Notes: generated by a model not told the origin, from the letters alone. A DNA stretch of 64,000 nucleotides from Heterodera schachtii (GCA_023374025.1 SIJG01000091.1:477969-541968); one strand, 5' to 3'; shown: positions 12,060 through 24,226, numbered from the stretch's first letter. Made by a program: numbers and translations.

Positions 12060-13369
12060 ATGGCGTCATTGAACACAACGGCACTAAGTGAAACTGAACT
12101 GTTTCTTTTGTTCCTCGGCGGTGCCGTTGAATTGATCACCACCTTAGTTGGCATTCCGTTGTCCATTGCCAATTTGATTTTGGTGGCACGCACATCGGTC
12201 ATTCACCCGAACATGAAAGCCATTCTCATATTCCAAAGTTTCTTTATTCTCTTGGTAAATCATTCAATTAAATCAAAAATTTTTAAATGAAAAAAATCCC
12301 AAAAATTAAATATTATTTTTTAATTTAAGCGTGGTTCCTGTCGTTTGGTTATTTGTCTGTTCAAATTCATCACTTGGGACCTAATTGGTGCCAAATATAT
12401 GCAATTTTTCCCAGCACTTAGAAAAATGTATTTCATCGGCATTTACGCTCGAAATTTTGTGCCCCATGTTCTGATCGTTGAACGCATCTTGGCCACTTTA
12501 TTTGTTCGAACATATGAAAAGAATCGTTGCCATCTGTTCACCATTCTGTGGACGCCTTTTGCGGTAAGAGGAATTTCAAATCCTAATTAAGTAATTCTAT
12601 TTTGAATTCATTCAGTTGATCATTCCCATTTACATCGCATTCTCCACATCCCCACAAATTGGTCAAAATCAACCGATAACGAATCTGATCACAACTGCTG
12701 TCGAATTAGTGATCGGAAGCATTGAGTTAGGCATTTTCCACCAGTTATGCCGATACAATTCAAAACTTTATCAAAAAATGTTCCAAACCATTGGCTCGAA
12801 TAATCTGTCAATTCGTTATCAGGTAATTAGATAAATATTTAATAAAAAATATATTTTATTTTGTAAGCTATCGGAAAATATTCGAATTGGCAAGCAGCTA
12901 ATTCCGCCGTTGTCGCTGAATTTGGGCAACATTTTCGCGGGAACAATTATTTTGTTATGGGACCTGTTGAATTGGCCATATAATGAGCTGATTGCTAATT
13001 TCTGCATTAATCTCAACTCATTCTTCGGCCTCCTTATCGAACTTTTCATTATAACGTAAGCAAATATAAAATTAAAAAGAATAATTTATAATTTTTAGAT
13101 GCCATCCATTTTTGAAGAGGGATTTATGCCAATTTTTGAACCGTATTGGCACAATGTTTGGATTCAATCATTTGGCGAATAATCACCAAATTGGTGATGC
13201 AACTGCAGCTCCATCTTTGTCTGCTGTCAATGGCATTGCTCAGCGGAATTTGATCAGTGGAAAAGCAATGATTAATACCCGATCAAAACCAGAAGAACAC
13301 TTTGCTGTACTGAAAGAAGCATGGGAGAAGGGGCCGATGAAACGTCAAAATGCCAATTCGCGAAAATAG
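12060..13369 (+). CDS. Sre-type chemoreceptor, copy A, 364 aa
   Basis: Predicted seven-transmembrane chemosensory GPCR of the nematode Sre family, expected at sensory-neuron cilia (family knowledge). Five exons: 12060-12254, 12330-12563, 12616-12822, 12868-13055, 13099-13369; intron phases are 0, 0, 0, 2, and every intron is GT-AG and 45-75 bp. Family marks are SVIHPNMKAILIFQ after TM1, LIVERILATLFVRTYEK in exon 2, and LSENIRIGKQLIPP at the start of exon 4. Compared with copies E-G it lacks seven residues (a KVGTNNT-like stretch) in exon 5, and its stop has moved: the TGA used by the others is CGT here, giving a RQNANSRK tail. The frame is intact. Plus-strand neighbour B is a broken paralogue with the same downstream flank. 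Confidence 0.9.
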
Positions 13370-13435
13370 TTGAAAAACACGGTTGGGGTCGGTATAGTGT
13401 GGCCATTTGTCACAGGGTCGTTTTCGTTACGTGGA

Positions 13436-13545
13436 GTCATGGCGTTTCGTACAATGGACAGTTCGTACAAAGGAATTTCGTACAATGCATACAGTTCGTC
13501 AATGACTGATTCGTATCAATGAAATTTTGTACAACAGGCATTTTT
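13436..13545. repeat. Degenerate short repeat 'tttcgtacaatg'
   Basis: Just after gene A are about six spaced copies of TTCGTACAATG-like units (cgtacaatggacag, cgtacaaaggaat, cgtacaatgcat, cgtcaatgact). They are similar in style, though not in sequence, to the arms of the foldback elements elsewhere. Confidence 0.5.
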
Positions 13546-13928
13546 CTAAGGGGTTAGAATAAGCATAAGCTTTTTGATTAAGGTTAGGCTTGAGCCTAGG
13601 CTTAACCCTAAGCTTAGGCTTGCTTGGGCTTAGGCTTAAGTTTAGTCTCAGGCATTTTTGGGTTTTGAATTAATGCTTTGAATAAATTCGAATGATCTGA
13701 GATTATCTACCGAACTAATTTATGAAAAATATTTTCAAAAAATGTAGTAATGACATGATTGATGGGACACATTTTTGCCCACAACTTTCTTCAGAATTAA
13801 GATAGAGAAATTAAAAAAAACTAATATAGACGATGCACTTGGCATCCAGGGAAAATTAGAATTGAGAAGAAATCCAAGCCCGAAGGCCGGATCAAGACCC
13901 GAATATGAACACAGAGGAAAATAATAAT

Positions 13929-14350
13929 TAGGGCTATAAATTATATGCACTAAAAAAATGCCAAATAAGCGCATAAAATATGCACTAAAATCGCCCAAAT
14001 ATACCCTAAAAACCCGAAAAATGCCAAAATATGCACTAAAATGCCTTAAAAATCACCCATAATTGGTTTCAAACCCTCAAAAAATGCCAAAAATTGTGTA
14101 AAAATTCAGAATTGACTTTAAAAATTCAAAAATAATGGCTAACAAATAAGGAGCTTTTTTAGACAATTGCAAAAAAAATTTGTATTTCAAAATTTCTATA
14201 TGCAATTTCGAATTTTTTTTAAAATTTTTATTATATGCTGAAACAAAATTACTTTTTATATAAACAAAATTCTTCAAAGGCTCTTATCAAAAGTGGCAAA
14301 ATATGCATGTAGAAAAAATATGCAAAAGCCATATATAATTTATAGCCCTA
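13929..14350. mobile_element. hAT-like MITE, 422 bp, with perfect 8-bp target duplication
   Basis: The termini are TAGGGCTATAAATTATATG and ATATATAATTTATAGCCCTA. The target duplication ATAATAAT is perfect (13921-13928 and 14351-14358). The paralogous flank of gene B (about 23768-23785) has the same sequence with a single ATAATAAT and no element, which is a natural empty site. The interior is AT-rich with 'atgcactaaaa' repeats and no coding capacity. Confidence 0.9.
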
Positions 14351-14358
14351 ATAATAAT

Positions 14359-16022
14359 GAACAGATAAACAACAGAGCTAAAAAATTTGAACTTAGAACA
14401 AGAACCAGAGGACATGGAGGGGCATAGTAACGTATTAAATTAAGAATTCAACCATCGAAATTTCAATTAACTTTCATTTTGAAAAGAGGGAGCGCTAGCA
14501 CTCCACTGCTCTTAACACACAGCAGGATGCTAACAGTCCATTGCTTCACTTCACAACAGCAGAGCGCTGCGCCCCATATATGGATTACAACAGAAAAAAA
14601 ACAAAATATATGAATAAAAGGAGTAAAATTTGTGAATAAAATGAGGTGTCAAATAACGTGTTGGGTCGTTTCTTAAATCCGCCAAGGGGTAGGAAAACAA
14701 AAATGTCATACATATAAATTCATAACTTGACTCAAAATCAACCAAATTAATATTATATGGTATCATTTAATAGCTCTAGGTGTTCTCTATGCAGAATATT
14801 AATTTAGAAAATTTTTTTATAAAATTTTCAAAAAGCTATGGTCACAAAATTTTAAAAATCTTGAGACAGAGTTTTTTGACCATAACTTTTTTGAAACTCA
14901 AAAAAACTTTTGAAATTTTAAAGACAAATAGAGAATTCTTAGGCCTATTCAATATATAAATTAATTTTGGCTCATTGTATTTTAAGGGCTTTAGAATTTT
15001 AAATGTTTATAAATAAATATGCATGACAATGGCAAAACACATTGTATGTTCAATGCTTTATAAATTTTCCAGCGATTAATGGAAAATTTTTTCGAATTCA
15101 TCCCCCAAACGCAAATTACAAAATTTTATGGTTACATTTTTGAATATAAGCAATTTTCATTACAAAGTGCACTCAAATTTTCAAATTTTTTTCAAAAAAT
15201 TTTCTCAAGAAAATTCCCGGTCCCGACTTTTCTCGCGGTCCCGGACGAAAATTGAGGTCATGGTCTCGACTTTTTTGGTCCCGGTTTTTGTCAAAATTCC
15301 AGGTCCCGTACAACTCTACTTTTATCTGAACAGTTGTCAAACAGAGTAAGTGGTTTCCGCCCTTCTGATGACTTTTTTAATTTTTGAATAAATAAATTTT
15401 AAAAAAGTAGCCATTTTTGGCTAAGTGGGCTAAAAAAAATTTTTCAGCCTATTCCGACAAATTCGATAAAATAAACTGGAATAAAATTTAAGTCAAATGG
15501 TTTCTAACTAATTTTTCAAGTTATAGCCTGGATCAAATGGTAAATTCTCATTTTTATCCCTAAGTTTACAGGGTGACAAATAAGTCTTACACCACTTTAA
15601 AATTTCTAATATCTCATAAACCAGAAAACCGAGTTAATCTTTTTATACTATTGAAGGCAATTCAATTCTCTTTAAAGCACTCTGAATTATAAACCAAGAT
15701 TTCATCTTCTCAATGGTGTAATAGTACCATAAAAAATTGTGACCCATTTTTGGCGCCAAAAGTTAACTGTGCTTAGAGAATAAAAAATTCTAACAACCGA
15801 ACTAAGTGAAGCAAATAAATGAATTCACTTAGATAAAATGGCATAATATAGTTCTTTAAAATAAGCTTGAAATCGGTGGTAATTACTGCTTCTAAGGTCA
15901 GAAAAAAATACCAAAACGAGAGTGATCAGAAATCGTTGATTTCAATGAAAAAAACTGCGCACTGAATCAAAATTAAAATGGATTCATTTAGACAAATAGC
16001 AACAATTAGGATTATTCCTTTA
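14359..16022. other. Intergenic: Sre 3' flank, dispersed repeat, truncated TIR end
   Basis: 14360-14580 is homologous to the flank of gene B (about 23780-24060). About 14690-14960 holds the dispersed repeat core (TATCATTTAATAGCTCTAGG). 15180-15320 is a relic with 'ttcccggtcccgac'. At 15569 TACAGGGTGACAAATAAGTC resembles a mariner-type terminus, but no matching right end was found. Confidence 0.35.
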
Positions 16023-19000
16023 TTAGATAGGAAAAGCCAATTTTATTAAAAGGTAGTCAGTTCGCGCGCCTTTCTCGAGCAAATATTCGAGAATTTCAAA
16101 TCGGTTCTTTATTATTGCGGCCCTCACCGCAGTAAGCCCATCAGAAGCAACAATTTCGATGTCCGCCCCGCCGTTTTCCACAAGAAATTTGACTAAAAAA
16201 ACAAATAGGTAAATGTTTTAAATTAAGGAATTAAATGTGGAGAAAATCAAAAAATCAGGTAGTTTAATGGCCTTCATTAAGATTGCTTATTTGTAAATAT
16301 AAGAATGAGAACTTTAGGAAAAATCGGCTGTACTATAGTCTACCACCCTCCAAATCGGCTGTACTATAGTCTACCACCCACAAAAAAAAAATGAATAAAA
16401 TTAATGCCACTCGTTCTCTCGTGGCCTATAATGCTCAGGAAAAATACTCCTCGATGCGGAAATGGCAAAAAAACGTTTTTTGAACCGGTTCAAAATTTGG
16501 AAAATTGAACAAAATGGGGCTGGCACTTCTAACCTTTTAAGATGGTCAAACCCGGACAAATTTGGTATCATTCGACAGCTCTTGATGAGTAACGTTTAAA
16601 AATCAAAGAATAAAGTCAAACCGACGCCATCTGAGCACACAAAGTAAACAAATTTCAGTACCAGAAAAATAATCGAATTAAATGTTTAATTTTCGCAAAA
16701 GGGAGCATGCGACGTAGTCGAGTGTGCGGCTGTTTTTAGCGCAATAAGCTAAATTTAATTTATATTTGACGTTCTTTTGTTAAATTCGATTATTTTTCTA
16801 GTACTTAAATGTTTGTTTTCACTGGGACTCATTTGTCCAGGTGCTCAGATGGCGTCGGTCTGATTTATTCTTGGGTTTTTGAACATAACTCGTCAAGAGC
16901 TGTGGAATGATATCAAATTGGTCCCGGTTTGACCATTTTAAAAGGTCAGAAGTGCCCCATTTTGTTCAATTTTCCGAATTTTGAACCGGTTCAAAAACCT
17001 TTTTTCTTGCCATTTCCGCACCTCAGGAGTATTTTTCCTGAGCATTATAGGCCACGAGAGAACGAATGGCATCAATTTTATTCATTTTTTTGTGGGTGGT
17101 AGACTATAGTAACTCCGAAAAATCAGAAACGCAAAATTTTTTGAAATGTAAATAATCGAATTTTCAAAAAAAAATAAATAAAAAATTCATATTGGCCCTG
17201 TTCAAAAAGCACAAAATCCTTCTCTAATAATAATATTTCATTAAATTACCAATTTGCAAATGCCCAAACAAACACGCAGCAATTAATGGCGAACGACCTG
17301 TGCATATATAAATCATAGATGCAGTAAATTTTGAAAAATTTAGGAAAAAAGATCGTATATCCCCAGCGGTGGTTTTTAGATGCTTATAACTCGCAATAAA
17401 TAGCCTAAAATCTCGGGGTTTGGGGTCAGGGCGGGGTCGGGCTTAACCCTAGTATTATTTTCACTATTTCCCAGATCAGTCATATCCAATCTATCATCCT
17501 CACCTTTGTGGTTGATTTGATCAATGCGCGTTCCTTTGGAGACCAAATATTGAACAACATCGAATTGCTCTTCCATCACTGCATAAAAAATAGCTGAATA
17601 ACCATACGAATTGGCAAATTCAATGTCGCCTCCGCATTGTTCCACAAAAAATTTAACTGAACAAGTAAATAGTTTCATTTTTTAGACTAGAGCGGGACCG
17701 AGATCGGGACGGAAGGGAATTCCCGGTCCTCGGCCGAGGTCCCGTTCCCGTTCCCGGATTTAGAAAATCATGGGTACACCTCAGTTGGGCCCCGACATGT
17801 TTGGACCCCATCTGATTTTGGAATATAACTTTTCTCAGATGCAAAGAGGAATTGAATAATCTTGGTATCATTCGAAAGCCCTTCAGGTGCTATATTAGCC
17901 TGCAAAATTCCAAAAATTTCGACAATTTTTAACAAATTTATGGCCAAAATAATATAAAAGTTTTCGGTTTTTCTAAGGGGATGCCTATCGACAAAGAGAA
18001 TGGTTATTTTTTTAATAGAGACATATAATAAAACCGCGAGGTTCCACTACCCAGTGCTAATAGGGAAATTAAGTTCAATGGGACCTTTTACGCGTCCGTA
18101 ATTAGGCCCCTCAAGGCTTGGGAGGGAAGAGATGATGATGGATGCCTGGGGACGTCTCCCAGGCGGGGATCGATTGGCCAAGTCTCTCAAATGGCTCCCG
18201 ACTGACTCGACTGATCCCTTTGGATGGCTCTCTATTCCTTTTAAGCGCCCCTCTGCTGATGGGAGGAGTCTTTCGGAGTAATAAATGGGTGTGCCTTACA
18301 ATATTTTATCATTTTTTAAAGAAAATCCGTTAACAAATTGAGCACAGTAATCCCTAAATGCTTTAACTTTTGGTTTTTATTCACAAAAGAAAAATTTAAT
18401 ATTGTAATATTTTGACTTGAAGTAAGTTAAGTTGAATTTTTTTTCTTGGAAAAATTCCCGGTTGATCCCGGTCACGGCTTTTCAGCCCCAGGCAATTCTC
18501 GATCCCGGTTTTGCCCAAAATTCACGCTAAAGTTCGAAAAATTTTGTAAAAAACAGACTTTAATCATTATTAATCTCCCCCGCAAAAGAAAATGGAATTA
18601 AATATGCAAATTCATAGGATGCGCATGGCAATTCTCATTTTCTAACCATTTTTTAAAGCGCCTTGGCCGCATGCGATATGCAAAGGCGTAATGCCATGAT
18701 CAATGCCATCGGTTTGGTTGGCATTGGCCCCGTTATCCACCAACAATTTGCACAACTCAAATCCGTCGTCACTGTCAAAGCCAGCACAGTAGTGAAGCGC
18801 GCACATGCCTGTAATGGCTTTGAATTGCCCAAATTGAATGAAAATTTTTTTAAAAATATTTCGAATTTCATAATGATATTTTTAAAATCCCAACTGAGCA
18901 AAAAATAAATTTAACCGTTTAACCTAATATAGAAACGTACAACTGCTTGGATCAATCGGTAAAATATTGAAAAAAAATTAAATATTTTTACTCGGTTGAT

Positions 19001-19497
19001 ATTTTCGTTAAAAATATCAAAAAAATACTCCTAAAAATATCGTTCGTCCCGAAATCCCTAGTTTTCCTCACCATCTTTGTTGGTCAGATCAACTCGCGCC
19101 CCTTTCGAGATAAAATAACGAACAATTTGAGTGTGCTGGTTCATAACGGCCAGCATTAATAGAGTATTGCCATCATTGTCTTCGGCATCGATGCCCGCCT
19201 CCATTTTCACGTTCTCCACCATTATTTTGACTAAATTTTAACCTAACTAATTACTGCTTAAAAGCCTACAAATAATTTGAGGATGAATGGTTGTGCGTGA
19301 TTAAATTTGATACTTTTTATAAAAAAACATTTATTTCGGTTATGCTTTAGACAAAAAAATTTTGTGTCGGCACTGCAAATGCCAAGTTATTCTCTTACTT
19401 AAATATTATAAAGCAGCTACTTTAAAGAAATAGAAAATTAGCTAAACTTACTCAGTTCCAGACGGCTTTCTTCGTCAAAATCATTTGAATCATCCCC
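16023..19497 (-). CDS. Ankyrin-repeat protein, 5' end not found
   Basis: Six exons were joined with consistent phase: 19497-19452, 19230-19072, 18808-18647, 17656-17504, 17297-17250 and 16192-16023 (TAA). They give about 245 residues and at least five ankyrin repeats. Typical pieces are DNDGNTLLMLAVMNQHTQIV, NKDGMCALHYCA, GITPLHIACGQGA, NSYGYSAIFYAVMEEQFDVV, GRSPLIAACLFGHLQIV and a final ILEYLLEKGARTD. The helix-turn pattern (GxTPLHxAxxxGHxxIVxxLL) is clear. The N-terminal exon is acidic (GDDSNDFDEESRLEL) and has no start codon, so upstream exons are missing or unrecognised. No second domain is visible; ankyrin repeats indicate protein binding, partner unknown. The last intron carries a large hairpin element (16364-17109), and the 17657-18646 intron holds repeat relics. 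Confidence 0.8.
16364..17109. mobile_element. Long hairpin element with TA target duplication, inside an intron
   Basis: Two arms of about 330-360 bp (about 16364-16695 and 16745-17109) are near-perfect inverse copies. The termini are CTATAGTCTACCACCCAC and GTGGGTGGTAGACTATAG, flanked by TA on both sides, as for Tc1/mariner-type insertions. The terminus plus some flank (GGCTGTACTATAGTCTACC) is directly duplicated at 16326-16349. The whole insertion is in the last intron of the ankyrin gene, so its pre-mRNA would fold into a long duplex. No coding region. Confidence 0.8.
17680..18545. other. Large ankyrin-gene intron: repeat relics and a GC-richer island
   Basis: 17684-17760 resembles the GGGACCGGGAATT-type MITE at 25435. 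17800-17950 holds the dispersed core (TGGTATCATTCGAAAGCCCT). 18050-18300 is GC-richer than its surroundings, with a palindrome at about 18150 (GCCTGGGGACGTCTCCCAGG); its origin is unknown. Confidence 0.35.
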
Positions 19498-20514
19498 CTA
19501 AAATTGTTTTTTTTTCTGGAAAAAATTTAATGAGGAATTTCTATTGCACAATATTTTCAATTCGCTTATTTTTGGAAAACATAAGATACATTTTTTTTTG
19601 GTAATTTTTGTCATAAATCTAATTGAATTGCTTTAAAATTTGAAATCTCTTGGTCAAATTTAAATTATTTCTTTATTTTTTGATTTTCATAACTAGGGCA
19701 CAAATTACATAGAAATCACAAAATATTTGGCCATAAAATATGGTTTCCAAAAAATAGCGAATTATGGAAATTGCAAAAATATAGACAATAAATTAATAAA
19801 CCTGCTCTGCATTTTGGTAAAAATTGTCCATAAAAAGAGCCCTTGAAACACTTTAAATATGATCAATTCCTAAAACGAATTCAAGAATGTAATCCAAAAA
19901 AACAGGGATTAAAAATGACAAAAAATGCTCATCTTTTTAAAACTCAATTTGTGCAATCTAAATCTGCCAGGAAAATTTCGGAAAATAATTCAATCAAAAC
20001 TTGAATATGAATTCAAAAACAAAAAGTTTTAAAGAATGAAAATCCTGAATTTATAAATAAAAAAGAAGGAATGTAAATTTAAAAAACTAAAAAGATTTCT
20101 TCGCTCAGTGATGTAAATGAATATGGTGGTTTTTGTTGTGATTAAATCTTTCCCATTGATTTTTCCATTTTGCCCGGCTAATATTTCTGCAAAAGCCCGG
20201 CTAATATTTCTGCAAAAATGGTGAATGACTCTCCATAATGAATAAAAAAATGAAGTAATATATGTACATATTGTACAATCAATCGTCCCCATTGGAATCA
20301 GGGCTGGACGAAACTTCGAGCTTCGTGGTTCGAGCTTCGAAAACTTCGCGTTTTTGGGCTTCGAACTCCGAGCTTCGGGTAATTTACCCGAAGTTTCGGG
20401 AAAAACACACCCCCTAAAGATCGAGTTTTCAAGTGATAAATACACCCCTAATGGTAGGCTTTTGCTATACTTAAATTGGTATATTTTATATTAATTTTTT
20501 GCTTTTAATTTTGT
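19498..20514. other. Region upstream of the ankyrin gene: no clear first exon
   Basis: No initiating exon for the ankyrin gene was recognised. 20030-20310 is a repeat shared with 10090-10440; it contains a 22-bp direct duplication (GCCCGGCTAATATTTCTGCA...). 20300-20400 carries a relic starting CAGGGCTGGACGAAACTTCG, related to copies at 33144 and 43555. Confidence 0.4.
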
Positions 20515-20680
20515 CACACGCGTGGTCCAGTGGGTTATGCTCTTGGCTTCATTCTTTATTTTTGCGTTGGATCAATTCCTCCCTATCAATGGAGAGGTAC
20601 CCAAGTGACCGTGGGACTTCTGAATGAAACTTACAGTGTAGGTTAGATTACCCCCCTTTTGTATTATAAAATGTTTTTTA
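20515..20680 (+). mobile_element. tRNA-derived SINE
   Basis: A tRNA-like head (20517-20586) has an A box GTGGTCCAGTGGGTTA and a degenerate B box GGATCAATTCC with about the right spacing, plus a leading CACGCG. It is followed by a body with TGAATGAAACTTACAGTG, also present in the inverted repeat at 10.8-11.06 kb. A functional tRNA is excluded because the cloverleaf stems do not pair. Confidence 0.55.
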
Positions 20681-21094
20681 TTTTTGCTAAATGTAGCTTC
20701 TCGCCGAGATATGAAGCTTTTCCTTTTTGATATATCAATATCATTTACAAAGAATGTACAGCAAATGTAAGCGTCTCTGGGCTAGTGATTATGCCTTCCA
20801 TTCCTTTTTTCTTTTTCTAAAGTTCATTCCCCCACCCTGCAAATAATTATTTTTGTTCTTTTTCCTATACAAAATATTTTTAGAGACTTTTAACATTAAT
20901 AAATATTTGGTCCCAATATTTTTTTCATTTTTATTCTCTATGAGAGAACTTTTGTCTATTGACCTAGTTTGCTTATCAGCAAAAGGGTTGAAAAATTCTC
21001 TCGTTGGTCCTCTCATAAATACTCTCGTCGCATTAATAGTCGTTGTAAAAATATCCCTCAAATTAAATGCCAATAAATCCAACAAATGTTAGTC

Positions 21095-21349
21095 TGTTAT
21101 TGGTGTTATGTTCGAAGGTTATGGCGACAAATATTTATTGTTTAGAAAACACAAATAAAATAAATGCAAAAGAAGAGAGAGGGATGAAATGCATAAATGA
21201 AAATGAATGAATGAGAGCGAACAACAATTGGGGGAAAATGCATGCGCTTATATGCGAATGAAATGGTCAGACACAATCAATAATAAATGGGTAGAGAAAT
21301 GTAATAAAAATAAAGAAGGGACTGAAATGGACTTTGGTAATACCCAACA
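21095..21349 (-). mobile_element. LTR of a Ty3/gypsy element
   Basis: Read on the minus strand the LTR starts TGTTGGGTATTACC (21349) and ends CCAATAACA (21095). It contains an AATAAA signal near its end. It is preceded by a polypurine tract, AAAAGGGGGAGG (21361-21350), as expected for a 3' LTR. Confidence 0.6.
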
Positions 21350-21399
21350 CCTCCCCCTTTTAAAGATCTAAGCGTTCCGGGGCTTTTTTGATACGGGTC

Positions 21400-21870
21400 G
21401 AACGCCTCAGATTCGGTGTTTCTTGAATTTGCTCTTCTTCGATTGCTGTTCATGATGCTGAGGCTGTTCGTCGGCGAATCGGACCTTTTTCGGTGCTCTC
21501 GGAGGTGTGATCGCGCTCCACTTGACTTTGTTCTGGAGTTTTCTGTGCTTGACCACGCTGCGGAGAGTGCTGAATCTGATCGGTTTCCTTGTATGGGATG
21601 GGATTGAAAAGACGCATTTGATTCGAATGCCTTGTTACAATGGCACTCAGACAAGGCGCCTCAATTCGCCACTTGATCCCAGACCCTCTAACAATTTTAC
21701 CAAACAACCAAAATTTCTTGTTGTCTCGGTAATTGATGAACAAAACTTTGTCTCTAACTTTGAAGATCCTCTCGTGAGTGTTGTGCTTCTTGTTGAATTG
21801 TGCCTCCATTTGCTGTGTTTTGTGATCAGTCCTTGGATGTTGATGATGCGACTGCTGTTTTGGCTTTAAT
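21400..21870 (-). pseudogene. Ty3/gypsy pol fragment, integrase C-terminus
   Basis: Minus-strand frames read LLKPKQQSHHQHP, MEAQFNKKHNTHERIF, FKVRDKVLFINYRDNKKFWL and RHSNQMRLFNPI. This matches the C-terminal end of nematode gypsy-type integrases (a basic helix, a 'KVGDKVLVRDYR..KWLPGTI' barrel and a terminal 'RHxNQLR'). The protease, RT, RNase H and integrase core are absent. It lies directly upstream of the polypurine tract and 3' LTR, so this is a 5'-truncated retrotransposon. Confidence 0.7.
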
Positions 21871-22189
21871 AGGGAATTTCGTTCTTTTTCCTATACAAAA
21901 TATTAGAGCAAAATTTATAATTCATCAATTCGAATTTAATCAATGAATAATAATTTTTGGTATTTTTGCCTCCTATGGTCATTTTTAAGAAAATTAGTAA
22001 ATCATAAAATGCATCGATCATTTCATAGGCACCGATTACCCTTACCCATACAATCTGGAAATCCGATCTCTAATTTAAGGGTGCTTAGGGTTGTTTTTGC
22101 ACATTTCGAAAATCAAAGTATACAATCAAGAATAATTAGACGATTCGGAAGGTATAAAGTTTCGATTGACGGTTCTGAAAAAACTGTTT

Positions 22190-22265
22190 TTGTGACGCGT
22201 AAATGATGGGACGCGTAAACTGTTGTTGGGAAGCGTAAAATGTCATGGGACGCGTAAAATCGACT
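22190..22265. repeat. Short repeat 'gggacgcgtaaa'
   Basis: Four units of (G)GGACGCGTAAA or GGAAGCGTAAA occur between 22193 and 22260, just before the truncated start of Sre copy B. They may mark the insertion or deletion that removed its 5' half. Confidence 0.5.
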
Positions 22266-22340
22266 AGAACCCTGGTTTGGTTCAAGAAGCACTCTTTAAA
22301 TATTATGCCATCCCTCAAAATTTCTCGTCACTAAAATACT

Positions 22341-23299
22341 CTGATCGTTGAACGCATCTTGGCCACTTTATTTGTTCGAACATATGAAAAGAATCGTGGC
22401 CATCTGTTCACCATTCTGTGGATGCCTTTTGGGGTAAGAGTACTCACAATTTTTAGCCAGATTAATAACTAATTAAACAACGACAACAAATCATATTTAC
22501 AGTTGATCATCCCAATTTATATTGCCACAACAACACCTTCACCACATGATCATAAGCAACCAATAAGGAATCTGATCACAACTGCCGTCCAATTGCTGAT
22601 CGGAAGCATTGAGTTAGGCATTTTCTACCAATTAAGCCGATACAATTCCAAAATTTATCAAGAAATGTTCCAAAACATTGTCTTGAATAATCTGTCAGTT
22701 CGTTATCAGGTAAAATAAACATACAAACAAAAATTTTTTTTAATTTTAAAGCTCTCTGAAAATATTCGCATTGGCAAGCAGCTAATTCCGCCGCTGTTTC
22801 TGAATTTGGGCAACATTTTCGCGGGCACAATTATTTTGTTATGGGACCTTTAAATTGGCCATATAATGAGCTGATTGCTAATTTCTGCATTAATCTCAAC
22901 TCATTCTTCGGCTTCCTTATCGAACTTTCATTATAACGTAAGCAAATATAAAATTAAAAAGAATAATTTATAAATTTTAGATGCCATCCATTTTTGAAGA
23001 GGGATTTATGCCAATTTTTGAACCGTATTGGCACAATGTTTGGATTCAATCATTTGGCGAATAATCACCGAATTGGTGATGCAACTGTAAAAGTTGGCAC
23101 AAATAATACTGCTCCATCTTTGTCTGCTGTCAATGGCATTGCTCAGCGGAATTTGATCAGTGGAAAAGCAATGATTAATACCAGATCAAAACCAGAAGAA
23201 CACTTTGCTGAACTGAAAGAAGCATGGGAGAAGGGGCCGATGAAAGTCAAAATGCCAATTCGAGAAAATAGTTCAAAAACTCGGTGGGGGTCGGTTTAA
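22341..23299 (+). pseudogene. Sre-type chemoreceptor, copy B (5'-truncated, frameshifted)
   Basis: Homology to copy A begins abruptly in exon 2 (CTGATCGTTGAACGC), so exon 1 and the first ~140 nt of exon 2 are missing. Remaining exons: 22341-22433, 22503-22709, 22752-22937 and 22981-23299. Exon 4 is 186 nt rather than 188 because of two single-base deletions (GGGACCTTTAAATTGG where A has GGGACCTGTTGAATTGG; CGAACTTTCATT where A has CGAACTTTTCATT). The normal stop is altered and the frame runs on to 23299. Its 3' flank matches that of A but lacks the MITE. Confidence 0.88.
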
Positions 23300-24226
23300 T
23301 CAGAGGGTCGTTTTGACTGATAGAATTCTGATTTTACGTGCGCATTTCATAATTCCGAGAAATACCAACGAGAAAAATGATTATTTGATCGGGATTAACA
23401 TTGACATTGGCATGGTAATTGTGATAATTTTGGTGAGCAGGGTTAATGTTTTTGATGGCTAAAGACTGAATAAAAAGGCACCAAAAATTGCGAAAAAGGC
23501 ACTATAATAGGCACCAATTTGAAAAAAAGGCATTAAAAGGCTCGAAAATCCCAAAAAGGCATGAAAAAGACACTTAAAATAACCCTGTAAAAGACGAAGA
23601 ATCGCGGTCCGGAAAAACGATATAACATTTTTGAATTTTTGGCTGTGAATTAATGCTTTGAATAAATTCGAATGATCTGCGATTATCTACTGAATTAATT
23701 TATGAAAAAAATGTTTTTTCAAAAAATGTAGTAATGGTATGATAGATATGAGAAGATGAAAAAAGAGGAAAATAATAATGAACAGATAAACAACAGAGCT
23801 AAAAAATATAACCTTAGAACGAGAACCAGGGCATGGAGAGGTTTATTAAATTAAGAATTCAACCATCGAAATTTCAATTAACTTTCATTTCGGAAAGATG
23901 AAGCGCGAGCATTCACGGAACTGTCGGGGCGGAACTGATCCGGGACGGAACCGGTTAGGACGGAAGGCGGAACTGATCCGTTTCTAGCGCTACTAATCCA
24001 CTGCTCTTAACACGACAGAGTGCTAACAGTCCACTGCTTCCCCTTGCACAAAAAGCGCTAGCGCACCATGCCTTCCCCACACAGAAGAGCAGCCGCATTC
24101 CACTGGTCTTTGCCAAAGAAGAAAGCGTTAGCACTCCGTTAGCACTCCGTCGACTTTCACCATAGAGAATATCAATAACAATGGGCCTCTAAAAAAGGAG
24201 TTATCTAGTACATAATGCGTCATAAT
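23300..24226. other. 3' flank of copy B with a small repeat insertion
   Basis: 23640-24060 aligns with 13655-14570 downstream of A. An extra block at about 23910-23985 is made of CGGAACTGATCCG-like units (gcggaactgatccgggacggaa) absent from the A side. Confidence 0.5.

Noticed and set aside
21416..21869. Plus-strand open frames of 63 and 120 aa
   Set aside because: Antisense to the gypsy integrase fragment; the minus strand has the recognisable motifs.
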